28,789 nucleotides of DNA from Firmicutes bacterium UBA2530 (lineage in GTDB: Bacteria; Bacillota; Clostridia; Tissierellales; Sedimentibacteraceae), in contig DDNC01000009.1 in assembly GCA_002340985.1 (NCBI GenBank), positions 192,020-220,808 on the forward strand. The letters run 5' to 3'. The position numbers and the translations under genes are program-made. This document shows positions 15,640 to 22,709 of the stretch, piece by piece; within the stretch, counting starts at the first letter, position 1; every line of letters starts with the position of its first letter. Under the pieces are notes generated by a model. That model made no database searches and was not told the origin of the DNA. It was given only the letters and a program-made list of their open reading frames with translations.

Positions 15640-15667
15640 TTAGTAACCCACATTTATAAAATGGCAA
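15640..15667 (-). promoter_or_regulatory. Possible promoter of the envelope cluster
   Basis: Minus-strand TTGCCA, 16 bases, TACTAA (5/6 and 4/6 matches), about 25 bases upstream of the first gene and downstream of two terminators that close the phosphorelay operon. The -10 is weak, as expected if an activator is required, but other AT-rich hexamers are nearby. Confidence 0.3.
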
Positions 15668-15713
15668 AGCTTATATCTTATGGAAATTATATCAAAACAA
15701 ACAACAAAAAGGA

Positions 15714-15730
15714 GGTCACTGAAAGTGACC
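15714..15730 (-). terminator. Second terminator after the response regulator gene
   Basis: GGTCACT/AGTGACC, a perfect 7-bp stem with a 3-base loop. On the minus strand it is followed by TCC and five T. It stands in tandem with the terminator at 15743-15779. Confidence 0.6.
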
Positions 15731-15742
15731 TTTTGCACAAAA

Positions 15743-15779
15743 AAGAGCCTGAACAGAATAGCTCTCTGCTCAGGCTCTT
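15743..15779 (-). terminator. Terminator of the phosphorelay operon
   Basis: AAGAGCCTGA pairs perfectly with TCAGGCTCTT (10 bp) across a 17-base loop. On the minus strand the stem is followed by six T. It begins 12 bases after the response regulator stop. Confidence 0.85.
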
Positions 15780-15791
15780 ATCGTCTTGTTA

Positions 15792-16433
15792 CTACATCAA
15801 TAATTTTTTCAGCTCGCTTCTTTTGCATACGAACTTTTTTTCGTAAATAACGCTGACAACCCTTTTGATATAATCGTAGGAATAATGCAGCGTTTCACAA
15901 ATTTCTCTGTTGGTATATCCGAGAGCTATCAAGCGCAGTACCTTTCTCTCCGTATCGCTTAAATCTGCGGCAGTCTTCTCAAATTTTACTTCATCAATCA
16001 CTGACTCACGCTTGCTTTTCTCCATCATGGAGAGCTGACGCAGCCTCCTGCCGTTTTCTAAATGCAATTTAACACGTGCTAAAAAAAGCTCTCTCACGAA
16101 GGGTTTTGTAATGTAATCCATCGCACCAAGCTCAATTCCTTTCAGCTCTGATTCCGGCATAGAAAGAGCAGTGAGAAACACAATAGGAACATCTCGTATA
16201 TCCTCAATATCCCGTAACGCCGCAAGCGTTTCATAGCCATCCATGCCGGGCATATCAATGTCTAAAAGGATAATATCCGGCACATAGCCTGCACCTGCAA
16301 GCTCGAGGGCTTCCCTCCCAGAGTTTGCAAGGCTTACCTCATAATGCCCATGCAGGACACTGCCGGCAGTTTTCAAAAACGTAGGATCATCATCCACGAG
16401 CAAAACCATATATTTAGCTTCCATAGCTTCCAT
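15792..16433 (-). CDS. Response regulator, REC plus LuxR-type DNA-binding domain
   Basis: A 213-residue transcription factor. Residues 9-125 form a receiver domain with the acidic pair D-D-D (14-16), phosphoacceptor Asp58 in L-L-D-I-D-M-P-G-M-D-G, the Thr of F-L-T-A-L, and Lys in T-K-P-F. Residues 158-212 match a LuxR/NarL helix-turn-helix (L-S-D-T-E-R-K-V-L-R-L-I-A-L-G-Y-T-N-R-E-I). It is the likely end point of the phosphorelay encoded by the preceding gene, with which it overlaps by 20 bases. The frame is open to 16448, but AAGGTGAGG lies 9 bases before the ATG at 16433. Its targets are unknown; the envelope cluster beginning 180 bases downstream is the natural candidate. Confidence 0.9.
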   Translation of the reverse strand: MEAMEAKYMVLLVDDDPTFLKTAGSVLHGHYEVSLANSGREALELAGAGYVPDIILLDIDMPGMDGYETLAALRDIEDIRDVPIVFLTALSMPESELKGIELGAMDYITKPFVRELFLARVKLHLENGRRLRQLSMMEKSKRESVIDEVKFEKTAADLSDTERKVLRLIALGYTNREICETLHYSYDYIKRVVSVIYEKKFVCKRSELKKLLM

Positions 16434-18822
16434 ATCCCGCATCCTCACCTTCTATTAAAATGCTCAACAGTCGCTCTGCTTCTCGGAAATTCATTGCATC
16501 AGTATATTGTCTGATTTCACGCAAGCTCTCTATTTTCTCCAAAGAGCCTCCCTCTTCAATCAAACTGTCAAGTGCATCCATAGCATTTTGATATTTATTG
16601 ACCTCCAGCATTTTCAGCAGTTCATCAAGATTAATCATGGAGAAGGTCTCTCTTTCACGCTCCGGCAGCATTGCATCCAAGCTTGCAGCAAAAGCATCCA
16701 ATCCTTCCTTTGCCCGTTCCCATTCATGATAAAGCACAGGCAACATAGCAACAATATATGGTCCGTCACCGGAAGCACACAATTTTTCCAATTTCGCAGC
16801 GGTTTCGGATAGCACATTAGCACCGAGATTGCAAGCATTTCCTTTAAGTGAATGGACGAGAAATTTCATCCCCTGCCAGTCATTTTTTCCGGCAAGTTCT
16901 CGTATTGCAGTAGCCGTAGTATCATAAGCATCTGAAAAGAACGATGCAGATTTTCTATACTGAACAATATCACCGCCTACATACCGAAGCCCATCATCCA
17001 GCACTATACCGCAATGGGCGAGCTCCAAAGACAGAGTATTTTTTTCGACCGCATGCAACTTTACACACGCCTTTTCAGGACTTACCGCAACACAGTTCTT
17101 GGGCAGCACATCAAGTAAGGCAGCCTCCAAGTCCTTCCACATAACAGGCTTAGAAAGATAATGGCTAAACCCAGCTTCAAGAAGATTACTACGTACCCCT
17201 GCCACCACATTAGCAGTCAGCACGATAACCGGCGTGTCAAACCCGGGAAGCTCCTTCAGACGTTTAAAGGTTTCCACACCGTCCATGCCGGGCATCATGT
17301 AGTCCATCAGTATTGCGTCGTAACGCCGCTTCTTAGCAGCTTCTATGCATTCAGCTCCGTTAATGGCTGTGTCTATCCCCATCAGTGTCCTTGACAGCAT
17401 CGCTTTTATGACATAAATGTTATCTCGGTTATCATCCACAATCAGAAGATGACAAGCAGGAGAAACAAAATTATCATTCTCCTGAGCCTTACACTCCGGC
17501 TGAATACCCTGCTCGCATATACCTAGGGGCATGCTGTCAATTACTTTTTGCGGAACCTTTAAAATAAATGTACTGCCCTTTCCCGATTCGCTCTCCACCT
17601 CAATGTGACCGCCCATTTTGTCCGCATACTCCTTGGCGATGGCAAGCCCCAGTCCACTGCCCTCTATATATTGGTTTGTCTGCGTATCAAGCCGCATGAA
17701 GGCATCAAATATATGTGGCATATTTTCTTGTTTTATACCTATCCCAGTATCAGTCACAGCAATGCAAAGTATAACTTCCTCCTCATCATCAGTTTGACTC
17801 ACTGAAAATGAAAGTCTAATACTTCCATGCTCTGTATATTTAGCTGAATTACCTAAAAAATTTGAAATGATCTGACGTATGTGTGTATCGTCGCCGCTCA
17901 ACATACGGGGAATATTTTCATCGGCTGCCGTCGTAAAATGCAAGCCATGCTTTTTGGCGTATTCCTCTCCGATAACAGATAAGGCGTCTATCAGTACGGC
18001 AACTTCATAATGTTCTTCCTTTATTTCCAACCTGCCCTTTTCAATAGTAGATAAATCCAATATATTGTTGATAAGTGTCATCAACATACGCCCTGCGCTT
18101 CTCACGTTAAGACTGTAGCCTTTAATTCGTTCGGAATCACTCTCCCTTAGTATAACCTCATTCATACCCAGTATGACATTGATAGGTGTCCTGATTTCAT
18201 GGCTCATATTGGCAAGAAAACGGCTTTTCGCCTCACTGGCTTCACGCAAATCCTTTTGCTGTTGGTTGTACATGCGAAAATGGATTGCCATACATATACC
18301 TAAAGACACACTCACCAATACAAATGCAATAATTACGTCAATTAAAACTTTAGCGTCGTTATTAAACCAATTCACAGTTTGAGGGTATTCTTTAGCAATC
18401 AGGCAAATCACAACATATGTAATTAGTTCAAGTGCCGACATAATGAACGCTTTTTTTCCTTCCAGCATGAAGACAGTAAACAATACCGCAAATATAAAAA
18501 ACGAAGGCATGCCACTAAGATATCCACCTGCTGAAAAAAATAACACGGGAAATAGAACGAGGAAAATGCCGATAATCGTAACCATGTAACAAAACTGGTA
18601 CCTGCCGCTGATGTAAGAGTAGTACAGGAGCGAAAACGATAGTACCGTTGAAACTCCGTTTATTACAATGTTCATGCTTCCGGCATGATTGACAATACCG
18701 GTCATACATACGGAAAAGCTAATAAGTGTTCCTGCCATCGCCAGCACATTGAACAGGCGGACGCGAAATTCCAGATGCTTGCCAAGCAATTTATTCTTAA
18801 TGAAACTGATTAATTTTATCAT
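16414..18822 (-). CDS. Hybrid sensor histidine kinase with receiver and HPt domains
   Basis: An 802-residue membrane kinase. Six hydrophobic helices fill residues 22-182 with only short loops, so the sensor is membrane-embedded and has no large extracellular domain. The HisKA domain carries His208 (M-S-H-E-I-R-T-P). The ATP-binding domain has N-box Asn321/325 (I-S-N-F-L-G-N), D-T-G-I-G-I (358-363) and G-S-G-L-G-L (388-393). A receiver domain (458-575) has Asp507 in L-M-D-Y-M-M-P-G-M-D-G and Lys558. An HPt domain has His657 (V-H-S-L-K-G-N). This gives a full relay His208-Asp507-His657, then Asp58 of the response regulator encoded by the overlapping next gene. GAGGTG precedes the ATG. The promoter region holds two tandem dyads. 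The signal sensed is unknown. Confidence 0.95.
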   Translation of the reverse strand: MIKLISFIKNKLLGKHLEFRVRLFNVLAMAGTLISFSVCMTGIVNHAGSMNIVINGVSTVLSFSLLYYSYISGRYQFCYMVTIIGIFLVLFPVLFFSAGGYLSGMPSFFIFAVLFTVFMLEGKKAFIMSALELITYVVICLIAKEYPQTVNWFNNDAKVLIDVIIAFVLVSVSLGICMAIHFRMYNQQQKDLREASEAKSRFLANMSHEIRTPINVILGMNEVILRESDSERIKGYSLNVRSAGRMLMTLINNILDLSTIEKGRLEIKEEHYEVAVLIDALSVIGEEYAKKHGLHFTTAADENIPRMLSGDDTHIRQIISNFLGNSAKYTEHGSIRLSFSVSQTDDEEEVILCIAVTDTGIGIKQENMPHIFDAFMRLDTQTNQYIEGSGLGLAIAKEYADKMGGHIEVESESGKGSTFILKVPQKVIDSMPLGICEQGIQPECKAQENDNFVSPACHLLIVDDNRDNIYVIKAMLSRTLMGIDTAINGAECIEAAKKRRYDAILMDYMMPGMDGVETFKRLKELPGFDTPVIVLTANVVAGVRSNLLEAGFSHYLSKPVMWKDLEAALLDVLPKNCVAVSPEKACVKLHAVEKNTLSLELAHCGIVLDDGLRYVGGDIVQYRKSASFFSDAYDTTATAIRELAGKNDWQGMKFLVHSLKGNACNLGANVLSETAAKLEKLCASGDGPYIVAMLPVLYHEWERAKEGLDAFAASLDAMLPERERETFSMINLDELLKMLEVNKYQNAMDALDSLIEEGGSLEKIESLREIRQYTDAMNFREAERLLSILIEGEDAGYGSYGS

Positions 18823-18842
18823 TTATCTTACACCTCAGAATG

Positions 18843-18871
18843 ATTATACACTTTTTCCTTTTTCTTGAAAA
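18843..18871 (-). promoter_or_regulatory. Possible promoter of the phosphorelay operon
   Basis: Minus-strand TTTTCA, 17 bases, TATAAT, with a start about 15 bases before the ATG. Two further TATAAT boxes lie upstream inside the tandem dyads (18902-18907 and 18919-18924), so which one is used is open. Confidence 0.4.
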
Positions 18872-18904
18872 CAGTTAAATATATTCATGCGTGTGAAAAA
18901 TATT

Positions 18905-18937
18905 ATACTAAAGACAGTATTATACTAAAAACAGTAT
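18905..18937. repeat. Two tandem 16-bp dyads upstream of the histidine kinase gene
   Basis: On the minus strand ATACT-N6-AGTAT occurs twice (18905-18920 and 18922-18937) with a period of 17 bases. The two copies differ at one position only. The junction itself reads AGTATAATACT, another inverted repeat that contains a TATAAT. This looks like a double operator for a dimeric regulator over or beside the promoter of the phosphorelay genes, possibly the response regulator itself. Confidence 0.55.
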
Positions 18938-18960
18938 TATTGCCTAATTATGATGAAAAT

Positions 18961-19001
18961 AAAAACCATACATCATTGATTTAAGTTGGTGTATGGTTTT
19001 T
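18961..19001 (-). terminator. Terminator of the ior-buk operon
   Basis: A 12-bp perfect stem (18961-18972 with 18990-19001), 13 bases after the buk stop. On the minus strand it is followed by a T-rich run. Confidence 0.85.
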
Positions 19002-19013
19002 TTATTTTGAACG

Positions 19014-20081
19014 TTATTCAGTGTATTCTCTTGCAGCTTCCTCGCCTTTCAACACCCTCAATGCCCCGAAGGCAAGTGCTTCCATTTCGTTTTCACCGGC
19101 TAAAATTTCAACGGGAGCTATGAAGTTTACTCTTTTTGAAATCCAGCCCGTCAGCATTGCAGAATATGCTATGCCTCCGGTGAGGACTATAACGTCTATG
19201 TTTCCATCTGCAACTGTTGCCAGCTCTCCGATTCCCTTGGCTATCTGGTATGCCATGGCCTCATACACCAGTTTAGCTTCCTGGCTGCCTTCAGAAATCA
19301 TTTCTTCCACTTCTCTGGCATCGATTGTGTTTAAATAAGCTCTCAGACCACCATTTCCTCTCAGCTTTCTCTGCATGGTCTTTTTATCATATTTTCCCGA
19401 GTAACACAGGTTTATCAGCTCCCTGCACGGAACCCTTCCTGCCCTTTCAGGTGAAAACGGTCCTTCATCATCCGATACCAAATCGGTTATTCTTCCATTT
19501 TCATGTATGTTGATAGATATTCCTCCACCTAAATGAGCTACGATTATATTCATATCCTCGTACTTTCTGCCAGATTCCTTCGCAGCCTTTATAGCCATTG
19601 CTCTTGTGTTCAGCACATGGCTGGCGCTTGTTCTCGGCAGCTCGGGCATTCCGGATATGCGCGCCATGTCGGTGAGCTCATCAGCCATTACGCAGTCATA
19701 TATGTAGGATGGAATTCCCGCTTCCCTTGCAATATCATAAGCAATGGGCGCAGCAAGGTTGGACGCATGCTCCATTACAGGACGCTTTGTCACCCTGTCT
19801 ATCATGAGGTCGTTGATTGTATAGGCTCCGGTTTTTACAGGTGGAAGCATTCCGCCTCTTGCAACAACGGCAGACAAATTTCTTATGTCAATATCCTGCT
19901 CCTTCAGAAATTCCACAACCAGCTCCTTCCTCATGTGCAGCTGATCCTCAACATTATCGAACTTATCAATCAATTCAAGGGGGTGCTCCAATTTTTTAGT
20001 AAAAAGTTCCCTTTCATCTTCATACAATGAAATTTTTGTAGAAGTTGAGCCCGGATTTATTGCCAATATTTTATAGCTCAT
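19014..20081 (-). CDS. buk: Butyrate kinase
   Basis: A 355-residue acetokinase-family enzyme, normal length for butyrate kinase. It converts an acyl phosphate (butyryl-, branched-chain or aryl-acyl phosphate) plus ADP to the acid plus ATP. Visible landmarks are I-N-P-G-S-T-S-T-K at the N-terminus, the V-A-R-G-G block near residue 75, H-A-S-N-L-A-A-P, A-H-L-G-G-G-I-S and the L-T-G-G-I-A-Y nucleotide-binding segment. The ATG at 20081 has GTGAGG 7 bases before it, whereas the longer GTG start falls on that site. It follows iorB by 23 bases, so its natural substrate is probably derived from acyl-CoA made by the oxidoreductase. No phosphotransbutyrylase gene is adjacent. Confidence 0.93.
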   Translation of the reverse strand: MSYKILAINPGSTSTKISLYEDERELFTKKLEHPLELIDKFDNVEDQLHMRKELVVEFLKEQDIDIRNLSAVVARGGMLPPVKTGAYTINDLMIDRVTKRPVMEHASNLAAPIAYDIAREAGIPSYIYDCVMADELTDMARISGMPELPRTSASHVLNTRAMAIKAAKESGRKYEDMNIIVAHLGGGISINIHENGRITDLVSDDEGPFSPERAGRVPCRELINLCYSGKYDKKTMQRKLRGNGGLRAYLNTIDAREVEEMISEGSQEAKLVYEAMAYQIAKGIGELATVADGNIDVIVLTGGIAYSAMLTGWISKRVNFIAPVEILAGENEMEALAFGALRVLKGEEAAREYTE

Positions 20082-20104
20082 GCTTTTCCTCACATCGTTT
20101 AATT

Positions 20105-20692
20105 TTACAGTGCTTCGGCAAAGGACACGCTGTCTATTCCGGCCTTCAGTGCACGTATATTTATATCTGCAAATTCTTCCTTAACACAATCTCGTATTGC
20201 TTTTTCCCAATCAATATCTGTAAGCTCCATTGATTTTACCAGGGCTCCTAAAAGCACTACGTTCATTGCACGTATACTTCCCAGTTGTTCAGCTGTTTCA
20301 GCGGCATTCACAACCTTTGTATCTGCCTTTTCACTTATCATTTCTATTATACCCTCGGGGTAATCTGCCTTGCCTGAAAGTATGGGAGCTGATGGTATAC
20401 GATAGTCATTTATTACAACCACCCCGTCAGGCTTGAGATATTCCAGCCATCTCAGAGTTTCCATTGTTTCAAAAGACACCAATATATCTGCGGATCCAAG
20501 ACCTATTATTGGTGAATAAACCTTTTCGCCATATCTTACCTGAGTTGATACACTGCCTCCCCTTTGAGCCATCCCGTGTATTTCAGACATTTTAACGTCA
20601 TAGCCGGCATCCATAAGACCGGTTGATAATATTTTGCTCACGAGTATTGTACCCTGTCCTCCGACTCCAACCAATAAAATATTTTTATTCAT
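20105..20692 (-). CDS. iorB: Indolepyruvate ferredoxin oxidoreductase, beta subunit
   Basis: The gamma-domain-type subunit (195 residues) of the 2-oxoacid:ferredoxin oxidoreductase that works with IorA. The V-G-V-G-G-Q-G-T motif (8-15) binds the CoA or pyrophosphate-side contacts in this family. The E-I-H-G-M-A-Q-R-G-G-S-V block (38-49) and the F-E-T-M-E-T-L-R segment are typical of IorB. Its ATG overlaps the iorA stop (TAATG), so translation is coupled and the subunits are made in equal amounts. A G-rich site (AAGGCGGG) lies upstream inside iorA. Confidence 0.95.
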   Translation of the reverse strand: MNKNILLVGVGGQGTILVSKILSTGLMDAGYDVKMSEIHGMAQRGGSVSTQVRYGEKVYSPIIGLGSADILVSFETMETLRWLEYLKPDGVVVINDYRIPSAPILSGKADYPEGIIEMISEKADTKVVNAAETAEQLGSIRAMNVVLLGALVKSMELTDIDWEKAIRDCVKEEFADINIRALKAGIDSVSFAEAL

Positions 20693-22470
20693 TATTGTTC
20701 ACCCGCCTTACTGATAGCTTTTACAGGACATACCTGCATGCACAATTTACATCCCACGCACTGAACTTTGTTTACGGAGGATTTTTTTACTTCCTTTTTG
20801 AAATGTATTGCCGGGCATCCTGTTCCCACACACTTCTTGCAGCCTATGCATGTATCTTCGTCAACAACACAGTAGCCTTCAATTGGCCCGAATTCATCTA
20901 TATCCTGCTTTGAATATTTCTTAAGGGCACAAGGATATCTTGAAATTATAACCGATGGCTCCTGAAGCTCAAATGCCCAGTTGAACGCATCCTTCATGGC
21001 TGCATTGTCCAGAGGATTCACAGTCCTGATATTTTTAACACCCAAAGCCTTTACAACCTCTCCTATATCAGTAATATTCGCTTCATCACCTTGAAGAGTA
21101 TATCCTGTTCCTTGATTTTGCTGATGTCCTGTCATGGCAGTGATTCTGTTATCAAGAATGCAGGTTATTGTATTTGATTTATTGTAAATAACGTCCAGCA
21201 GACTTGTCATTCCAGAATGGAAGAATGTTGAGTCACCTATAGTTGCAACAAGACGCTTATCGTCATTATTTCTTTCGAACATCTTTTTAGCTCCGTGAGC
21301 CGAGCTTATGCTGGCACCCATACAGATTACAGTATCCATAGCATTCAGAGGAGCCGCTCCACCAAGAGTATAGCATCCTATATCTCCTGTAATCATTACA
21401 TTTTTCTTCTTGGACAGCTCATAATAGAATGCTCTGTGAGGACATCCCGCGCATAATGTAGGCGGTCTCTTAACGGCAACACTCCTGTCGTAATCAATGA
21501 TTGGCCTTTCAGTTCCAAACAATGATTTTTCAACAATATCAGGATTTAATTCCCATGTGTTGGGCAATTTGTCTTTTCCTATACACTTGATTCCGGCAGC
21601 TCTGATCTGTTCCTCCATGAATGGTTCAAGCTCTTCAACCACATAAAGCGTTTCCACCTGCTCTGCAAAATGCTTGATTTTTTCCATCGGAAGGGGGAAT
21701 GTAAAACCTATTTTTAAATAGGATGCCGTATCGCCAAACACTTCTCTGGCATATTGATATGCAACTCCGGCTGAAATTACGCCAATCTTTTTATCATTCC
21801 ACTCAATATGATTCAGGTCAGTTTCATTTGAAAATCTTTCAAGCTTTTTAAGTCTTTCTTCAGTTACAATATGCAGCTGTTTCGCAACTTCAGGGGCTAT
21901 GAGATATTTCTGCTGATTTTTCACATATGGTTTTATGGGAACCTCTGTGCGTTCTCCTGTTTCCACGATTGATTTGCTGTGGCACAGCCTTGTGGTCATT
22001 CTTATCATAACTAATGTATCATATTCCTCGCTTATTTCCAAGGCTTGTTTAACAATGTCCTTGCATTCCTGGCTGTCACTTGGCTCCACCATTGCAACCT
22101 TTGCCATTCTTGCGTAATATCTGTTATCCTGCTCGTTCTGAGAAGAGTGAAGTCCCGGGTCGTCTGCGCTTATAAGAACCATTCCTCCATTTACTCCGGT
22201 GTATCCCACCGTAAAAAATGGGTCCGCAGCAACATTGAGACCAACATGTTTCATTGCCGTAAGAGATCTTGCTCCGGCCTGGGATGCTCCCACTGCAGAT
22301 TCAACCGATACCTTTTCATTCGGTGCCCATTCTGCTGTAATTTCCTCATATAGCGAGATATTTTCTAATATTTCCGTACTTGGCGTGCCCGGATATGCTG
22401 CCGCATAATGAACACCGGCCTCATATGCTCCTCTGGCAATTGCTTCGTTGCCTGTCAATAACTTTTTCAA
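20692..22470 (-). CDS. iorA: Indolepyruvate ferredoxin oxidoreductase, alpha subunit
   Basis: A 592-residue thiamine-diphosphate enzyme subunit that oxidatively decarboxylates aryl-2-oxoacids (indolepyruvate, phenylpyruvate, hydroxyphenylpyruvate) to aryl-acetyl-CoA and reduced ferredoxin. The N-terminus K-K-L-L-T-G-N-E-A-I-A-R-G-A is typical. The TPP region has G-D-I-G-C-Y-T-L-G and G-D-S-T-F-F-H-S-G-M with a later N-N/D-N-R pair. The last 55 residues hold two ferredoxin clusters, C-I-G-C-K-K-C...C-P and C-V-G-C-K-L-C...C-P. The start is TTG: a perfect AAGGAGG lies 6 bases before it. The ATG at 22491 cannot be the start, because the ribosome binding site lies within that extension. It is first in the iorA-iorB-buk operon and is preceded by a sigma-54 promoter. 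Confidence 0.96.
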   Translation of the reverse strand: MKKLLTGNEAIARGAYEAGVHYAAAYPGTPSTEILENISLYEEITAEWAPNEKVSVESAVGASQAGARSLTAMKHVGLNVAADPFFTVGYTGVNGGMVLISADDPGLHSSQNEQDNRYYARMAKVAMVEPSDSQECKDIVKQALEISEEYDTLVMIRMTTRLCHSKSIVETGERTEVPIKPYVKNQQKYLIAPEVAKQLHIVTEERLKKLERFSNETDLNHIEWNDKKIGVISAGVAYQYAREVFGDTASYLKIGFTFPLPMEKIKHFAEQVETLYVVEELEPFMEEQIRAAGIKCIGKDKLPNTWELNPDIVEKSLFGTERPIIDYDRSVAVKRPPTLCAGCPHRAFYYELSKKKNVMITGDIGCYTLGGAAPLNAMDTVICMGASISSAHGAKKMFERNNDDKRLVATIGDSTFFHSGMTSLLDVIYNKSNTITCILDNRITAMTGHQQNQGTGYTLQGDEANITDIGEVVKALGVKNIRTVNPLDNAAMKDAFNWAFELQEPSVIISRYPCALKKYSKQDIDEFGPIEGYCVVDEDTCIGCKKCVGTGCPAIHFKKEVKKSSVNKVQCVGCKLCMQVCPVKAISKAGEQ

Positions 22471-22567
22471 ATCCTGCCTCCTTGATAACATTATTTACAT
22501 CATCCCAATCAGTGATGCTTTCGGGATGACTCCCGTTGAAAATGTCATAGATTCCTGATAATCTATA

Positions 22568-22583
22568 TGCATAAACTATGCCA
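22568..22583 (-). promoter_or_regulatory. Sigma-54 (-24/-12) promoter of the ior-buk operon
   Basis: Minus-strand TGGCATAGTTTATGCA: the -24 GG and -12 GC are separated by exactly 10 bases and the flanking bases fit TGGCA and TGCA. Transcription would start near 22557, about 87 bases before the iorA TTG. The neighbouring gene encodes a sigma-54 activator with an intact GAFTGA motif, which strengthens the call. Confidence 0.85.
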
Positions 22584-22617
22584 TAGGCAGACGCAAAAAA
22601 TGATAATGAAATAATAC

Positions 22618-22631
22618 TATGGAATTCCATA
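22618..22631. promoter_or_regulatory. Palindrome TATGGAATTCCATA, candidate activator site
   Basis: A perfect 14-bp palindrome centred about 67 bases upstream of the predicted start of the ior-buk transcript, where sigma-54 activators commonly bind. It contains EcoRI-like and NdeI-like core sequence by composition only. No second copy was noticed in the gap. Confidence 0.5.
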
Positions 22632-22667
22632 TGTTTGGGTGCAGCTTCAATTTATCCGTAATAAATT

Positions 22668-22709
22668 AAAGGGTTAAAAGGTATATCTACGCATACCTTT
22701 TAACCCTTT
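22668..22709 (-). terminator. Terminator of the sigma-54 activator gene
   Basis: A perfect 17-bp stem (AAAGGGTTAAAAGGTAT, 22668-22684, with 22693-22709) and 8-base loop. The stop codon of the activator gene lies within the 5' arm. It also shields the ior promoter from read-through. Confidence 0.85.

Noticed and set aside
22491..22491. ATG at 22491 as the start of iorA
   Set aside because: The perfect AAGGAGG lies downstream of it and is correctly spaced for the TTG at 22470, which also gives the standard IorA N-terminus.
22421..22630. 69-codon frame overlapping the start of iorA and the sigma-54 promoter
   Set aside because: It has no ribosome binding site, its ATG is part of the palindrome, and it would lie across the promoter.
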